7,031 nucleotides of DNA, taken from contig JASJHH010000097.1 in assembly GCA_033791145.1 (NCBI GenBank), forward strand, positions 1-7,031. The letters run 5' to 3'. The stretch comes from JAALKW01 sp033791145. GTDB taxonomy: Bacteria; Pseudomonadota; Gammaproteobacteria; Legionellales; Legionellaceae. Shown here in pieces: positions 6,876 through 7,031 of the stretch (position 1 is the first letter of the stretch; every line of letters begins with the position of its first letter). A model generated the notes under the pieces. That model was not told the origin of the DNA, ran no database searches, and saw only the letters and a program-made list of their open reading frames with translations. Position numbers and translations under genes: made by a program.

Positions 6876-6926
6876 ATGAAAACATTAAAAAACGTGAGTT
6901 CGAGATTAAATATGCTCTCCAATTAA
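6876..6926 (+). pseudogene. Start of a plus-strand gene apparently cut off by an insertion sequence
   Basis: ATG 6876 opens a reading frame of only 16 codons (MKTLKNVSSRLNMLSN), ending in TAA at 6924-6926. The last seven codons lie over the 3' end of the transposase gene on the other strand. The first few codons (MKTLK) are Lys-rich, as in a normal protein or signal-peptide start. The reading is that the native gene begins here and the insertion sequence joins it somewhere between about 6879 and 6905, so the rest of the gene would lie beyond the element, outside the window. Alternatives are a genuine short leader peptide or a chance ORF. The product cannot be identified from so few codons. 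Confidence 0.4.
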
Positions 6927-7031
6927 ACTGTTTTGATGCAAATTAAGCGATGGCTTTTTTGGCTGTAAACAATAAGCGGCAATTCCAGATAACAAATTAA
7001 CCAGAAAATTATTTACACTTCTATGTCTTGA
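6879..7031 (-). mobile_element. Downstream end of an insertion sequence, rest beyond the window
   Basis: The transposase fragment implies that an element covers the right edge. Its left limit is not resolved and is taken here as the earliest possible position just after ATG 6876. The stretch AACGTGAGTTCGAGA at 6891-6905, immediately outside the transposase stop, is where a terminal inverted repeat arm would be expected. The partner arm and any target duplication are outside the window, so neither can be verified. Confidence 0.5.
6906..7031 (-). CDS. Transposase C-terminal fragment, probably IS982 family
   Basis: On the minus strand the frame is open from the right window edge to TAA at 6908-6906, giving 41 residues. 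It begins SRHRSVNNFLVNLLSGIAAY and continues CLQPKKPSLN to a short tail. The pattern of SRHRS, then NF.VNL.SG..AYC, then QPKKPSL matches how I recall IS982-family DDE transposases ending, just after the last catalytic Glu region. The catalytic residues themselves are outside the window. The gene reads leftwards towards the kinase, so the element's downstream end should lie just left of 6906. Transposase identity is likely; the exact family is from memory and less certain. Confidence 0.7.
   Translation of the reverse strand, partial: SRHRSVNNFLVNLLSGIAAYCLQPKKPSLNLHQNSLIGEHI

Noticed and set aside
6936..6968. Ten-codon plus-strand ORF MQIKRWLFWL
   Set aside because: It lies antisense to the transposase end, has no ribosome site, and the minus-strand frame is far better supported.

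Overview
The window looks like the chromosome of a low-GC gammaproteobacterium that lives inside eukaryotic cells, probably from the Legionellales (Legionella, Coxiella or Rickettsiella type). This is an inference. It rests on AT-rich codon use, a eukaryote-like Ser/Thr kinase with no bacterial sensor parts, and a nearby insertion-sequence end. No rRNA or housekeeping marker is present to fix the taxon.

Left part (1-4736, plus strand): the 3' end of a tripartite multidrug efflux operon in the order outer-membrane channel, periplasmic adaptor, RND pump. The channel gene enters from the left and only its last 123 codons are present. The adaptor follows after about 5 bp and the pump overlaps the adaptor by 4 bp (ATGA), so the three are almost certainly co-transcribed and translationally coupled. 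The pump resembles the MexF/AcrB (HAE-1) group and keeps the proton-relay residues. Together the three proteins would form one inner-membrane-to-outside export machine. The operon promoter is outside the window.

Middle part (4733-6772, minus strand): a convergent gene whose stop codon overlaps the pump's stop codon. It encodes a 679-residue protein with an intact Ser/Thr kinase core inside a much larger protein. It has about 235 unassigned residues in front, a long acidic insertion in the kinase C-lobe, and a charged Ser/Gly/Lys-rich tail. It is a good candidate for a secreted effector that acts on host proteins, but secretion is not shown by the sequence.

Right part (6773-7031): a 103-bp divergent promoter region, a well-formed ribosome binding site and start codon for a plus-strand gene that fails after 16 codons, and the C-terminal 41 codons of a transposase (IS982-like) on the minus strand entering from the right edge. 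The simplest reading is that an insertion sequence landed just inside the start of a gene divergent from the kinase. There are no tRNA, rRNA or CRISPR features, and no gene-free stretch longer than 300 bases.
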